A DNA stretch of 64,000 nt from Massospora cicadina (GCA_022478985.1 JAKSZP010009527.1:1-64000); one strand, 5' to 3'; counted from the first letter of the stretch, positions 33,961-45,183 are shown. A program made the numbers and translations. The notes: a model not told the origin generated them from the letters alone.

Positions 33961-36580
33961 GGCGAAGCTCAACCTAATTGGGTGAACTCTTACTCTTGGA
34001 AGCAGAAGCAGGGGTATCCAGCAAAAGCTGCTGGTATAACAAATCGTCTGATGAGGTTCGATTTCATCTCATAAAGTTGTTTAGCAGGTATTAGGGACAA
34101 GTGAATTGAGCTTAGTGGAGGTAGAGCATCCCATCTCTACTCCACTCGAGCTTTTCCCTGCTTGGGTTTCATAGTTGGCATTGTGTACACTTGTGGTTTG
34201 CTAGGGCAATTGGCTGCATAATGCTCTCTTTGTCCGCACTGGAAGAAAGTGTTCATAAAAGGTGCATGTATATAATTCAGGCTGGAAGAACCAGGTTGAG
34301 AATTGCCAGTAAGGTTCCATGGTCGCGGTCAAACTGGTGAAGCGTACACGGGATAGAAAAAGTCTACTGACTCATATGAGTGACAATTATGTTCCAGCAG
34401 CTGATAACCCAGTCGCTGCACCCAATATTTGGAAAAGGATGGAGTGGGGGGAACGGAGGGTTTTTGGGCTACATTGGGGGCGCCGTTTGTGGCAGAGAGT
34501 CGATGTAAGGCGTTCACAATTTATATGAATCTGGTATCTCCATCCAACACATGGGACATAGCATTATATAGTTCCCAATATGGTTTGACCACTGCCATCA
34601 TCACTATACCTACATCCTCAGTGGTTAAAATATTAGCCCCAAGTAAAATGTGAGCTTCCGCCGAAAACAGCTCAGCAAATTCTGATAAGGTCTCATTTTG
34701 GTTAAACTGTATAGTCATAAATTCGGCTTTCCATTGAGACATATTGTTAGTGCCTCCGAACAGCTGGATAACTACCACTTTTACTTGTGCATAAGACACT
34801 GAGCTATATGGAAGATAGCAAGTCACTTGGTCAGCGCTTTCCACATCTAAAGCGGACAGTAACAACTTCACTTTCCGTTAATCAGTAGCCCCTTCCACAA
34901 CGAATTTGAAACGTTTAAAATACCTGTGTAGGTTTCCGTTATGACTGAAGGGAGCTAACTTTTCAATACAGACAAATTCACTTGGCTCTCAGGTTTAGCT
35001 GCAAGGGGCAGGTGAACTGGATTCGGAGCAACTATGGGAACCATCATTTGGTTTGTTATAATGCCACCATCTGTATGAGCTTGAACTCATCAAAGCGGAA
35101 TCAGAAGAAGTGTCATCATGTGGGGGGTCCGTCGTACCACCCTGATGGATATCCAATTGCTGATCCATAACATTTTTCCCCCAAGTCGCCACTAACTTCC
35201 CTGTTTCCCCCGGCTCCAATATTCCCCATGAACTGTTCACTAATCAGCTGTTGCCTTTTGACTGAAGCACATCTACGCCATCCATCCTGACATTCTTGTT
35301 GCAGTGTGTTATATTGCTGTTGCAATTCTCAGCGGAATTCCCTTTCCTCATTCAGTGTTTGTTCCATAGTTTGTAATCACAAAAGAACTTCCTCGATTCT
35401 ATTCTGAATGCTGATTTGTTGTTGTCTTGGTTTTCCGCTTGCTGGTTGGCGTTGTTTATTTGGTTAACAAGAAAAGATCATTACCATGCCAATTCCTCAT
35501 TAGCCCGTCAAAGGGTATCAATGCTGTCTTGCATGTCCGCATACTCACTTATCTCACCAATAGGGAAGGTAGGGCTCGTTGGCATTCCGCCTGACTAACA
35601 ACTTCCAGTCGTGCAACTCAACAAATGAGTTGGAGATACTTGGTGGATGTTGACCTAAGAATAAGCGCGTTATCAGACACTCTCTGGGTATCCCATTCAA
35701 TATGTAGTTGATCTAATTCTGTTGATAGAGAGCCAACTTGGGCTACCAATTGCAGTTCCATCAAGGTCATTCTTTACTTGAGCTGAGTAATCATGGCTTC
35801 AAGAGCTTCCGCCCATTTGGCTAGCTCCATCATACAGCACTCGGTATTATTCCCCAAGGTTGTCACATCCTGAATCCACTCCATGGATAAACCATGCTGT
35901 TCCAGTAGTTCTCTTATTACTTGAGGTAATTATAAGTTTAACTATGGTACTAGAAGGTCCAATCAACGGCGAACATACCCAACACAATGGTCCATCTGTG
36001 CCAGCGCCCCTTGTATTTCTGAGAATGAATAATCAAGTTGGTCCAGCAGGAGGCAAATATTGTGCTGTTGTGCATGAGTGAACCACAACACATATCCAAT
36101 TTCAATGTTATGGCGAGCCAGGACATGTAGTAGCTGGAGAAGTGAAGGTTGCACATAAGCGACTAAGTATTCCTCAATTCTGGGAGTACCGAGGTGGTGA
36201 GTTACCCCAAAGTAGTGGCATCCAAATAAGACATATACAGCGCATATCAATTTTCTTGATCGCATGGTTATAAAACAAACTCATGGCATTTTCCCCACTC
36301 TCATCCTCATATAGGCAATACCCGCACAACAACTATTCCATAATAATTCTTAGTTGTTGTGGAGTCACATTTGTGGAGCATCCTGTTGGTTAGTCGTCAA
36401 CTCCGGGCAATTTTCAATTTTCACAGTAATCATAATTTTATCATCACTTGGTTTGGTAACAGTGAACAATGTTGGTTCTGAGTTAGGTGTCATCTGAGCT
36501 TCTTCAGCATGCTTTGCTCAGAACCTGATTAGGTTAGATCAGAACAAATGAGGATTTGTCATTGTATTTTTCCGCTATAG
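33960..36580 (-). pseudogene. Element D gag
   Basis: N-terminal frame 36,265-35,963 has ARHNIEIGYVLWFTHAQQHN. A Gln-rich segment at 35,325-35,116 (MQQQYNTLQQECQDGWRR) looks like a coiled coil. The capsid-like frame 34,871-34,521 reads ADQVTCYLPYSSVSYAQVKV and SEFAELFSAEAHILLGANIL. A zinc knuckle at about 34,210-34,250 reads FFQCGQREHYAANCP, a CCHC whose first Cys is Phe. It would form the particle and package RNA. Frames are broken. Confidence 0.78.
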
Positions 36581-36591
36581 TAGCTAAGTGG

Positions 36592-36609
36592 CCCCTGTAG
36601 TGAGCACCA
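36592..36609 (-). other. Element D primer binding site
   Basis: Minus strand tggtgctcactacagggg, one base after the 5' LTR. It is identical to the site of element H. It implies a tRNA primer whose 3' end is ...agtgagcaCCA, so its 5' acceptor strand should begin gctcact. Confidence 0.85.
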
Positions 36610-36610
36610 C

Positions 36611-37089
36611 TGTTAATTTCTTGGCGTCTGGGTCCGCTGTCACTGAGTTGGATTCGCACAGGGTATAGCCACTGAGCAACCCAATCAAAAGATATGAGGA
36701 TTGCCAATTCTTATAATAAAACTAAATAAAATATATATGGAACTATTGCCCCTTATTTCTTCCTTTATTTTTAGATGTCTCACAGACCGTTCTGCACTTC
36801 TTCTTCCTTCTAAAAGACTATCCCCTTTTAATCTTCCATCAGGCTCTTTATACCTCGATTCCTCAGCCAGATGTATCCTCAGCTTGGTATCTTCTATTCT
36901 TCTTCCTTTTTTAAGTTGCTCTCATTTGTATCAAATCTCGGCACAATTCCTCTCAATTTTCTGAATGTTCTCATTTTTTTCAATTATAATTTGTGTATCT
37001 CCTTTTCATAAATCTCGAGACTCATTAAAATTCCCCAGTGATCCGCTGATATGGGTAGCATATCATTCAGTCTTATAAACTTTCTGACA
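36611..37089 (-). repeat. Element D 5' LTR
   Basis: TGTTAATTTCTTGGCG...CTTTCTGACA, 479 bp, paired with 29,902-30,380. Confidence 0.93.
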
Positions 37090-38400
37090 GGGCACAGTTT
37101 AACAATAGCATCCACTGGAAGGGTGATATCTACTCTTCTCAGGAAAAGCGCATCTGAGAATGGTTTCAGTTTGTCTGAAGAACTTTGTTCAAACATTTGA
37201 CAGGTGTAAATCTTCAGGGTCCCATGTTCCTTAGTCCGCCAAGTCTTTGGTTTGCGTCCATTTCAGTACAATTACACCCCAACCAGCTGCAAGCATATAG
37301 GAATGTATCATCATATTGGGGGACTTCCATTGTATATATATTAATGGGTACAGGTGGGACGTTTGGTGTTAGGATAGTGGAGGTAGAGAGTCTCATATCT
37401 ACTCCACTCTGACTTTTCCCTGATAATTTGTTCCTGCTGTACATTATGGACCTGACGATTGGGGCAACCTCTTGCCAGGTGCCCAAGGAGGCCACATATG
37501 AAACATTTAACCTGGTAGGGCCTGCATCCTTTATTATTGTAAGATGGGCCTTGCCAATAAATTAATCATATGGGATCATAGTAATTACACCCAGGTTGGT
37601 AGTTAAGCTGTTGATGATAAGCAGATCTGGGGCGGAAGTTGAAATGCTAGGGGTAACTTGGCAAATTATGAACTAAATGACCAAATTTCTCTGAATAAGA
37701 AGAGTTGATGACGGCGGCGGTATCCTTCCACTCTGTATTGGGTGAAAGGATGGTTATGGGTAGATGGCACAAAAACTGAACAACCTTAAGCAGGGGTATG
37801 TCATCATCCAACATTGTGGTTATTACATTGTAAATCTCACATTATGGCTTACTGCAGAGGTCATCGCAATACACATGTCAGATGCAGATAAAATCCCTGC
37901 CCTAATTAACAATTGCGCTTCTGCCATAAGCCAATCAGCAAATGTGGTGAAAGTCTCATTATAATGAAACACAATGTTCAAGAACTCAGCCTTCTGCTGC
38001 AACATCTTTGTATATTATATAAACAACTGCAGCACAGTATCTTTTACCTCCTGATATGAAATGGAACTTTTGTGAAGGTAGCAGGTGACTTGATTGGCAC
38101 TTCCAACATCTTAGGTGGATAATAACAGTTTTTTATGCCAATATGAGGCTCCTTCCATTGCAAACTCAAATCTCTTAAAGAACTAATGAATATTCCCATC
38201 ACAATAAAATGGAGGCAGCTTATCAATACAAACCTCCTGCAACAGCATTTCCTGCCTTTTGAGCACAATATACAAGCGCGAGTTTTAGTCCTGAATATTC
38301 AACTGGATGGTGTATCATGCAGATCCCCTATTAAAAGAAAAGCCTGATTTAAACATGGCCAGCGACAGTAGAATTTTTATTTCTTTGCAAATGATCAATG
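37090..38400 (-). pseudogene. Element F gag and gag-protease linker (gag shortened)
   Basis: Minus strand has the capsid-like AEFLNIVFHYNETFTTFADW and MAEAQLLIRAGILSASDMCI (38,005-37,823), matching D's gag. An intact CCHC zinc knuckle, CFICGLLGHLARGC, lies near 37,485-37,530. The linker FLRRVDITLPVDAIVKLC runs into element D at 37,090. Compared with D about 1.3 kb of gag is missing on the N-terminal side, so an internal deletion is likely. Confidence 0.8.
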
Positions 38401-39010
38401 AGCCTTTTTAGTGAGCACTACTGCTATAACTTTGGTGATATTTAAAATATACGCCAAAGGGTTTTGCTGCAGGGTCAAGCCCACTGAGCAATAGAATGGA
38501 TAATATGGATATCATCAGTCCTTTAGCATTCATAATATAGATATAATATAACTATTGGGAGCTATTGCTTCAATGACACTCCTTTTTTACTTAATATTTT
38601 TCAGCAGGCGCTTGCTGCTCTGCTCTCTTTTTCTTGCTAACTACCTACCCAAATCAATCTGCTCATATCGCTGATATCTCAGCGACCTCAGTTGATACTG
38701 ACCCTTTTTCATAGACTAATTGTTCTGATCTATTCTCATCAGTTCTGACAGAGTTTACTATTTATTAAATAAAGATTGCACTATTTCAAGGTAATCCACT
38801 TAGTATTTGTTGTATGTTGACATCTTATTATTTGTCATTTGTTAACATCACCTTATCACCTGATTCAGAGGAGATAAAATATATCCTTTCCAACCCAATA
38901 ACGCCTCATCCTAAGGAGCTCAAATTGTAACTCATAATTATGGTTAGTGGATTCTACCCTTTCCTTCATAATGAATTTGGCTTATGTCCAGTCATATTAG
39001 AATCATAACA
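38401..39010 (-). repeat. Element F 5' LTR and primer binding site
   Basis: LTR 38,422-39,010 (589 bp), TGCTATAACTTTGG...TCATAACA. Next to it (38,408-38,421) is gtagtgctcacta on the minus strand, a decayed form of the binding site of D and H. Confidence 0.9.
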
Positions 39011-39015
39011 CCCCC

Positions 39016-40200
39016 TTTCAGCTGGAAACAAAAAAGAGGCCTTCTCAGACAGCTTACCCAAGAATGGTTTGAGCTGCTAAAAATGTAACACTGGATGAGG
39101 TCGTGACCCCTATGGAAACTTCAGTTTAAATAGCACCTCGTTCACAACCCTCACTATTGGGTATGGGCCCAACTCCACCAGCCCCAACTTCCGGCTCCTC
39201 ACAGGTATGACATAGTTCTGAGCGTTTACTAAGACCAAATCGCCCTTCTTGAATATGCTACCCTATGACTGATGCCTATCTACTTTCCAATAGAGCTGCA
39301 ATTGCCGCCTCTAGATTCCTTCTCAGGAGCCTCAAGGTATCTCGAGTCTCACGTGACAGCTCATCTGCTGCTGGAATCTGACCCTGATCCTGAGGCCGCA
39401 TATCCTCTGGGTGCTGGCCATGATTTGTGAAAAATGGGGTCATTTCCATAAATTCATGCTTGTAGTTGCTATATGCAAATTGCGCCAACTTCACCCAGCT
39501 CACCCAATCATCCTGCCGCCACAAGAAGCAGCACCTCAAATACTGTTCCAATAATTGATTTACCCTATTGGTTTGGCCATCCAATTAGGGATGGTAAGCT
39601 GATAAAAGGGAGGCCTTTATCTTCAATTTTCCTAAAAGATGTAACCAGAACTGAGATGTGAACTCCGGACCCCTAGTCTGACACAATCTCCTCTGGTACC
39701 CCATATTAGAAAAAGGCTTCATTAATAAAGATCTGACTTTCTACATTTCTCAGATATGGTTGACTGAAAAGGGAAAAACTCTGCATACTTCTTTAGGCGA
39801 ACCACGTCAACCATAATGACGTCCATCCCCTGGGGCTTGGGCAACCATGTGATAAAATCCACACTTACAGAGGCCTACGGCCTAGATGGAATCTGAAGCG
39901 GCTTCAATTTCTCTCCTGGCGCCATATGGCGTGACTTCAACCTGGCACACACCAAACATCGCTCCATATACTGCCATACTGCTGCACCCACTGCCCTCCA
40001 TGAATACTGGCGAAGAACCAAGTCCACATATTCTACTCCGCCTGGATGTCCAGCCAAGGGATGATCGTGGTAGCTGCCAACATCTCATGCTGCAGACTCA
40101 TCACCTGGAACCCAGATCTTTCCTTCATGGTGGATAAGGCCTCCATGGGCTGAGAACCTCGCATGGCTCTTGTTCGCCTCACCTTCTCTCATTTGATCTA
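39016..40200 (-). pseudogene. Element E integrase
   Basis: Minus strand: HHCC domain with AGHPGGVEYVDLVLRQYSW and CLVCARLKSRH (40,057-39,875), SVDFITWLPKPQGMDVIMVD with the first Asp (near 39,850), and MDGQTNRVNQLLEQYLRCC, where the catalytic Glu is Asn. Then FAYSNYKHEFMEMTPFFTNH follows. The GPY/F module reads LVELGPYPIVRVVNEVLFKL and HPVLHF.QLKPFLGKLSEKA, ending at the F insertion site. The chromodomain continues at 12,628. Confidence 0.88.
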
Positions 40201-40299
40201 AAATATGCCGGTCAGATTCACCCCTCTACTGCGCAGTCCAAATTCTCCCTGAGATTCCTTCACTCCAACCACAAATCATTGCAAACTTAAAGACAACAT

Positions 40300-40780
40300 T
40301 GTAGCGGTGTTAAACCTCCTCAACTACACCTCAGAAAACATCAATCCTGAATCATGACTCAGTAAATCTGGGAAGATATTCTGTTTCCCTGGCTTATACT
40401 CAATCTTCAAGTCATACTGAACCAAATCTAAGTGCCTCTGGGCCTATCACTGATTCATTAGATGATGAGACTTATAATAAATTAAAGCTCAATGATCAGT
40501 CCGTATCTCAACTGGATACCTGGCATACAAGAGATGGTGTTGCCACTCCCCTAATGCTGCTACTATTGCCATAAGTTCCATGTCGTATCTGTGTAATTAA
40601 TCTCAAAGGATACCTTCTTCTGGCTGAAGTAACAGACAAGGTGCTTACCTCGTCTTTACCCTCCTGCAATAGCACCGCTCCAAGTGCAAAGTTCAACGCA
40701 TCCTTATCCACTAAAAACGGCTTGTGGGGTCATGATGGGCCAGAACTGGGGATGTCAGTAGACTCGTCTTCACCCTCTGG
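40300..40780 (-). pseudogene. Element E RNase H
   Basis: Frame 40,711-40,508 begins MDKDALNFALGAVLLQEGKD, matching TDASDFALGAVLSQ of chromovirus RNase H with a changed first Asp context (DKDA). The remainder, around SPYLIYHK.ALIY and the tether to integrase, is in broken frames near 40,300-40,500. Confidence 0.72.
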
Positions 40781-40849
40781 AAACCCCTTTACTCAGCCTC
40801 CCCCCAAAAGAAGGGTACATTACCGGTCATCCTTGTCAGTGGCACACCC

Positions 40850-41800
40850 CATTTAGCTAAATTTTGGGTCAACCTTCTTTATAAAGTTCACTATCTTAAA
40901 TAAAAACTCCGCACTTCAGTCTGATTCTGGGAGCCTTCCACTCCTTCACTGTTCGCAGTTTATTAGGAAATATCTCTAACCCCCTGGAAAACCACATTCC
41001 CCAGGAATGAAAATGAATCCTTATAAAACTCACACTTGAATGGCTTTAAATTCTAGCCCGCCTGTCTTACCACCTCCAGCATACTCCTTACATTCTTCAC
41101 GTGATCTTGCATTGACCTGGAAAATACCAGAATATCATCTATATAGGCAACGCAACAACTTCCAACAATCCCCCAACGCACAATCAATCATGCGTTGGAA
41201 GACTGCAGGGCCATTATGCAGCCCAAAGGCACAACCTGATACTCAAAAATCCCCAGGTGACACTTAAGTGCGTATAATTCTAGTTCTCCAGCTGCACAGG
41301 AATCTTATTGAACGCATTAACCAGATCTAATTTGGTGAAATCATACCCCCAAAAACAATGGGTAGAGTTTCTTCAAGGAGTAGCATCGGAGAAGGGTCAG
41401 TCTCTGTCACCACATTGAGCCACCGGAAATTCACACAAGGATGTAGCTCCCCACTCTCCTTTGGCATCAGCAGCACTGGCAAACCACAGACGACTTTAAA
41501 GACTCTTAAAAACGAAATCTACCATCTTATGGACATATTCATCAAGAGCCTCATAAGACCAGGGATTCAAAGGATAAAGTGGACATCCCCTTGGAAACTC
41601 AGAGCCCTCTTTGAACCAAAAACTAAATGCAAAATCTCCTGTAGGCGTAAAGGGTGCCTTCCCCTTGGGTTCAAACACCAGTGTTCTTCCTGGTACTCCT
41701 CTGCTAAATCCTCCAATGGCGCGAAAAAAGATATTCCACCCATACGCTTTGTTGATGACCCCTGGGACTGGAACTCCCACTCCCACACACCTGAGCCCCC
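40850..41800 (-). pseudogene. Element E reverse transcriptase
   Basis: Frame 41,786-41,496 holds the pre-RT segment GCPLYPLNPWSYEALDEYVH, the usual PxYxLSPxEYEALxEYV of chromoviruses. Motif A lies in broken frames. The catalytic box reads CCVAYIDDILVFSRSMQDH at about 41,155-41,100, with YIDD intact. SMLEVVRQAGLEF follows. Upstream of the pre-RT segment the frame is mostly stop-free on the same strand up to 41,800. Confidence 0.82.
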
Positions 41801-41959
41801 AGGCGACAACAGCACTTCAACTTAATCATATCAATTGTGGATGGAAACGGTGCCATTACCTCATCTCAAAACCAACAGGTGAGGAAAATGTGCCACAGCA
41901 TGAAATTCTTCTTCAAACTATTCCAGGCTTTGTCTCACCAGAATATTGGCCTGCACCTT

Positions 41960-42160
41960 CTAGACTGCAGTCCTCTTGTAGGCATCCGCCAACAACACAA
42001 ATCCATCCTCCTGCAACGGCAATCCACATCTTTTTGCCCACTCCTCATCCACATAATTCTTATCAGCCCCAGTTTCCACCAGGGAAAGGACCTTTTCACA
42101 CTCCTTCTTCCCAGGACCTTCCCATACTTCTTCAGGAAAAAACATATATAAATAAAGCAA
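41960..42160 (-). pseudogene. Element E aspartic protease
   Basis: Frame 42,160-41,960 reads VLSLVETGADKNYVDEEWAK and RCGLPLQEDGFVL. Chromovirus proteases have LxDTGADxNFIDxxxA. Here the catalytic Asp is Glu (ETG for DTG), which should impair activity. Confidence 0.82.
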
Positions 42161-42164
42161 AGAA

Positions 42165-43134
42165 AGAGGCTTATTCTAGGATACCAGCTTCAATGGCTTC
42201 TTGAACAAACAATAAGGAGCATTATTTTTCTTTCTCAGGACCTCAGGAAATAAATGGGGCCTCAGCCATCGCCTCCTCTGGCACTTCGCCGCCCTCCCCA
42301 AGCTCCCCCTGATCGTTTCTTTCCTCATCCATGTACCTGAACCCTTTGGTGCTGTGCACTGGCTCTGAACCTGCTCGTTTCATTGCCCCCTGCCATGAAA
42401 ACCACCTGGGAATTGCATCAACTCCCAGAGAGCCAGGGCCAAGGCCACCTGCCACTCTAACTGCAAGGCCAAGACCAACTCTTTCTCCAAAGTCACCTCA
42501 GGACGCACTACACACCAATGTTAACAACAAATCAGCCTGAATATTTTGACGGAACATGTAAGGAAGCTGGGACTCTGGCGCCTTGGCTTCTTTTGCCAGT
42601 GCCTGGAACATCAAGACCATATTCCTCCACCAGCTTCCTCCCCTGACTGCACTGCACTGCAGCTAAGCTAACAAAGCTGAATTTTGCGCCTCATCTGGAT
42701 ATTCCACTCGGTCAATTAAGTCCAAACTCTCCTCTGCTGAGCCAGGCAACTCCGCATGCTCCTCAAAAATTCACTTACACAGTTTAAAAGCTCCACTGAC
42801 AAGGTCACTAAGACTTGGCTAAACTATAAAGCAAATGATTCCTCACCCCTGAAGCCTTTGTCAACCGCCCTTGGAGCAGAACCCAGACAAACGTCTGATG
42901 GATCAGCTCCAACTCCTCTAAAAACAGCATTGATGGAATTCTTTCTCTGGTACTCACTGGTCCTACCACTTTCCCACCACTCCCTGACACACACTATAGC
43001 AAATGATATACACCACAAAGCACAAACACTGCTGAAAATATCACCATTAAAAGCGTCGCGGTGTGGTGATACCACACATGGAACACATCCGCTATTGGAT
43101 CCTCTTTTGATTGCCACTACAATGACAAAAAGTA
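42165..43134 (-). pseudogene. Element E gag remnant
   Basis: Minus strand pieces include VFRGVGADPSDVCLGSAPRA (about 42,900) and a Leu/Ala-rich helical part LEKELVLALQLEWQVALALA (about 42,480). APKGSGTWMRKETIRGSLGR follows near 42,320. Position between the LTR and protease marks it as gag. No CCHC knuckle was found. Confidence 0.55.
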
Positions 43135-43177
43135 AATGAGTTACGTTTAATGTAACTCATTGGCTCCTTCCAATGAG
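43135..43177. repeat. Overlapping inverted repeats at E's LTR/leader boundary
   Basis: aatgagttac (43,135-43,144) and gtaactcatt (43,152-43,161) are perfect 10-bp arms with a 7-base loop spanning the LTR edge at 43,151. ctcattgg (43,156-43,163) and ccaatgag (43,170-43,177) form a second perfect 8-bp stem sharing bases with the first. Confidence 0.9.
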
Positions 43178-43931
43178 CCACAAGTTAATTGGGAATCAGG
43201 GACCAAGTCAATGACCAAAGGGCGGACAATGTCCCTGAGACCATTCTTCTAGTGCGTGTGTTACAGGTGTTGTAGGTAAAAATTCCTTGAAGGACAGTTG
43301 CAAATATTCTCACCCCAAGCAACATGCTCTGACTCCAATATAAGGTGTATAGGGAGACAATAGCTTTCCCAATCTCGCTCTCAAAGTCCACATCCTGTTT
43401 GTATAGGCCAAACATGGCTGCTGTTAGATTAAATCTACCAATATAAACCTCGGAAGACAATAATAAAAATAAGTAGGGCTTAAGAACGGCTTTGTTGGAT
43501 ATATCTAAGCGAGTTGATAGAAAACGGAACAAGAAAACCTCCAATTCTCAAGTCCCTATCCTTATAGCTCTCTGCTGCAAGAATAAATCAAGCTCATCCG
43601 TCTTGCTTGAAACTATGTCTTTTGAAATATTTTTAAGCAAACCTCATTGTTCTAAGGTGGATTAAATTTCGTAGTGGCTGAGCCAACACACCCAAGAATT
43701 GTGTACAATTCTTATTGATCCACATTTAACCTTGAACCCGCCCACTTCAAAACCATTTGGTTTGGCCTCAGGCCTGACGAAGGTTCTAACTGCTGTCCCT
43801 CTCAAGTATCAGTCCCAAACTTTGGTTTAATCAAGACTAATGCTCTCTCACCCCTCTTTCTTCCACACCAGCTTTCCTGTATTATCAAAGATCAGGGCTA
43901 TGTGATGTTGAGGAAAACCTCAACCATCACA
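43151..43931 (-). repeat. Element E 5' LTR
   Basis: TGTAACTCATTGGCTCC...CCATCACA, paired with 11,674-12,458. C's dUTPase-like sequence resumes right after the target duplication. Confidence 0.88.
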
Positions 43932-43936
43932 TCCTC

Positions 43937-44419
43937 CCACAAACCAAAAATGTGAATACGATGAACCTTGTCAATATGAGCCAAGTGTAAATAAGTCACC
44001 ACTTGGTGCCTTTGGACTGGCATAGCCTCCTTCTGAAGGTTTGCTACTAATACTTTCTTTTCTCCATAACCTTGCAACAGTAACCTAGGAGCCACATGGG
44101 GTCTGAGCCAGTTTGTTTTGACGGTCCTCACAATCTACCCATACAAACCTTCTGAGATGTCAATTTCATACTCCATTCCTTATATGATTTATGCTCAGAA
44201 GATATGCTTAAAGTGCTCGCAGCTTGTAGCTTAACCAGTATACTTGTAGATTTGGTTAGGGAGGGCTCTGGTCCTTTGCTTCATTTTCCAATATCAAACA
44301 GTAATCACCCGTTGATATATGCCAGATTGATCTTACTGGAGCAGATTGGGTCCTTTGGGACTCAGCTAGAGTTAAAGTAAATGGGGATCTGTTGTCCCAG
44401 GATACTAATGGTTTCTTCT
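43937..44419 (-). pseudogene. Element C dUTPase-like segment and protease end
   Basis: Minus strand reads MEYEIDISEGLYG, a stop, TVKTNWLRPHVAPRLLLQGY, GEKKVLVANLQKEAMPVQRH and QVVTYLHLAHI. It parallels D's TGIKIKVPKGLYGEI...NWLKPHMAPxLLxxxYGExxVLVANLQ. This copy keeps Tyr-Gly-Glu of motif III but not its Asp. The protease-side tail runs to 44,419, where H is inserted. The other side is cut by E. Confidence 0.65.
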
Positions 44420-45180
44420 TGTCAGACATTTACCTTTGCAGACTAAAGTTAAGAATAATGTATGTCAAGTTCTGCCAAAAAAGGGAAATATCATCCATTT
44501 GCAATTTTCCAAAGTTGTTAAGAGCTTGTTTATTAAAAGTAAAAGTGAGAAAGTTGAGGAAATCAACCAAAAGTCCCTGGTCAATTCTTGGTGGAACCCT
44601 CTTAGTTGGGGAAACACCAGTATGAAACCTTTATGGGTACTAGTAAAATTGGCTGGCTGGGCTACTCCAACCTCACCGCGGACTTTGGGACTACCTTTGG
44701 CAGGCACTCCCCAGACTCCAACAAAGTCCTTCAACACACCTGCACGGGATCCCCCTTTTATAGGCTTGGAGGGGGTCCCCCAAGGTGCAATAACTTTCTC
44801 AGGTGGTGATTGGCTCAAATTTATAAAAATGTTACCTCATGGGTACATTTGGTCCAATCAGAATTCCCCTTCCTTTGTTCCGCTGCCCTGATGCAAGTTC
44901 TCAAGTTATGATACGCTATTCCTGCATATTTTCTATTTCAGACTTGTGCTGGCTATTCCAAACATATTTCTGAATTCCCCCTAGACCTTCAAAAGTACTT
45001 TAAATTCTAGATAGTCGGAGGTTGAGGATTACCATTTATTCCTTATTGCACTCATAATAAAAATCACAAAAATCCCAATTTTAGTAGCGCTTATTTTTTA
45101 TTTAAATTTATATACAAAATCTTTGTGGAATCCAGCAGGCATCTAGCACCAAGCGAGCACAAATTGTCTGGGTTCCCACA
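44420..45180 (+). repeat. Element H 5' LTR
   Basis: TGTCAGACATTTACC...GGGTTCCCACA, 761 bp, similar to solo LTR S. A TATA-like element (ccccttttataggc) lies near 44,755. Confidence 0.9.
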
Positions 45181-45183
45181 AAA

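Larger units (their letters stand above)
29902..37089 (-). mobile_element. Element D: complete Ty3/gypsy element nested in F
   Basis: Two LTRs of exactly 479 bp each (29,902-30,380 and 36,611-37,089), a primer binding site, a polypurine tract and all coding domains in order are present: gag, protease, dUTPase-like segment, RT, RNase H, integrase. Removing D restores F's protein alignment. The flanks are aagta and gggca: three differences, all transitions, so the target duplication is only inferred. It is the best template for this lineage. Confidence 0.9.
12633..39010 (-). mobile_element. Element F: Ty3/gypsy element nested in E
   Basis: F is bounded by TG...CA LTRs and flanked by tcccc (12,628-12,632) and ccccc (39,011-39,015), a target duplication with one transition. 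The left LTR is split into three pieces by J and G. With duplicated target bases counted once, the pieces total 589 bp, exactly equal to the right LTR (38,422-39,010). The body on the minus strand is gag, protease, dUTPase-like segment, RT, RNase H and integrase, further split by D and Q. Confidence 0.88.
11674..43931 (-). mobile_element. Element E: chromovirus inserted in C, itself split by F
   Basis: Both ends are LTRs of 785 and 781 bp in the same orientation, flanked by the identical 5-bp duplication tcctc (11,669-11,673 and 43,932-43,936). C's coding sequence continues across the insertion. The minus strand reads gag, protease, RT, RNase H and integrase between 43,150 and 39,016. The chromodomain lies at 12,628-12,518, with the 26-kb insertion F between integrase tail and chromodomain. 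Confidence 0.88.
8507..44419 (-). mobile_element. Element C: outermost Ty3/gypsy host element (visible part)
   Basis: C starts with its 3' LTR at 8,507 and reads on the minus strand through integrase, RNase H and RT up to 11,668. There element E (11,674-43,931) interrupts it with perfect 5-bp duplications (tcctc). C resumes at 43,937 with the dUTPase-like segment and the end of the protease region, up to 44,419, where element H begins. Gag and the 5' LTR would lie beyond the window. C is related to D and F. Confidence 0.85.

Noticed and set aside
38422..39010. LTR considered as the 3' LTR of chromovirus E because a purine-rich tract lies next to it
   Set aside because: A primer binding site lies on its other side, its partner pieces sum to 589 bp, and E's chromodomain and own LTRs were found elsewhere; it is F's 5' LTR.
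41611..42204. 197-codon open frame on the plus strand
   Set aside because: Antisense to the protease-RT region of element E; Pro/Thr/His-rich composition typical of a shadow frame; no motif.
42756..43139. 127-codon open frame on the plus strand
   Set aside because: Antisense to E's gag remnant; no recognisable domain.
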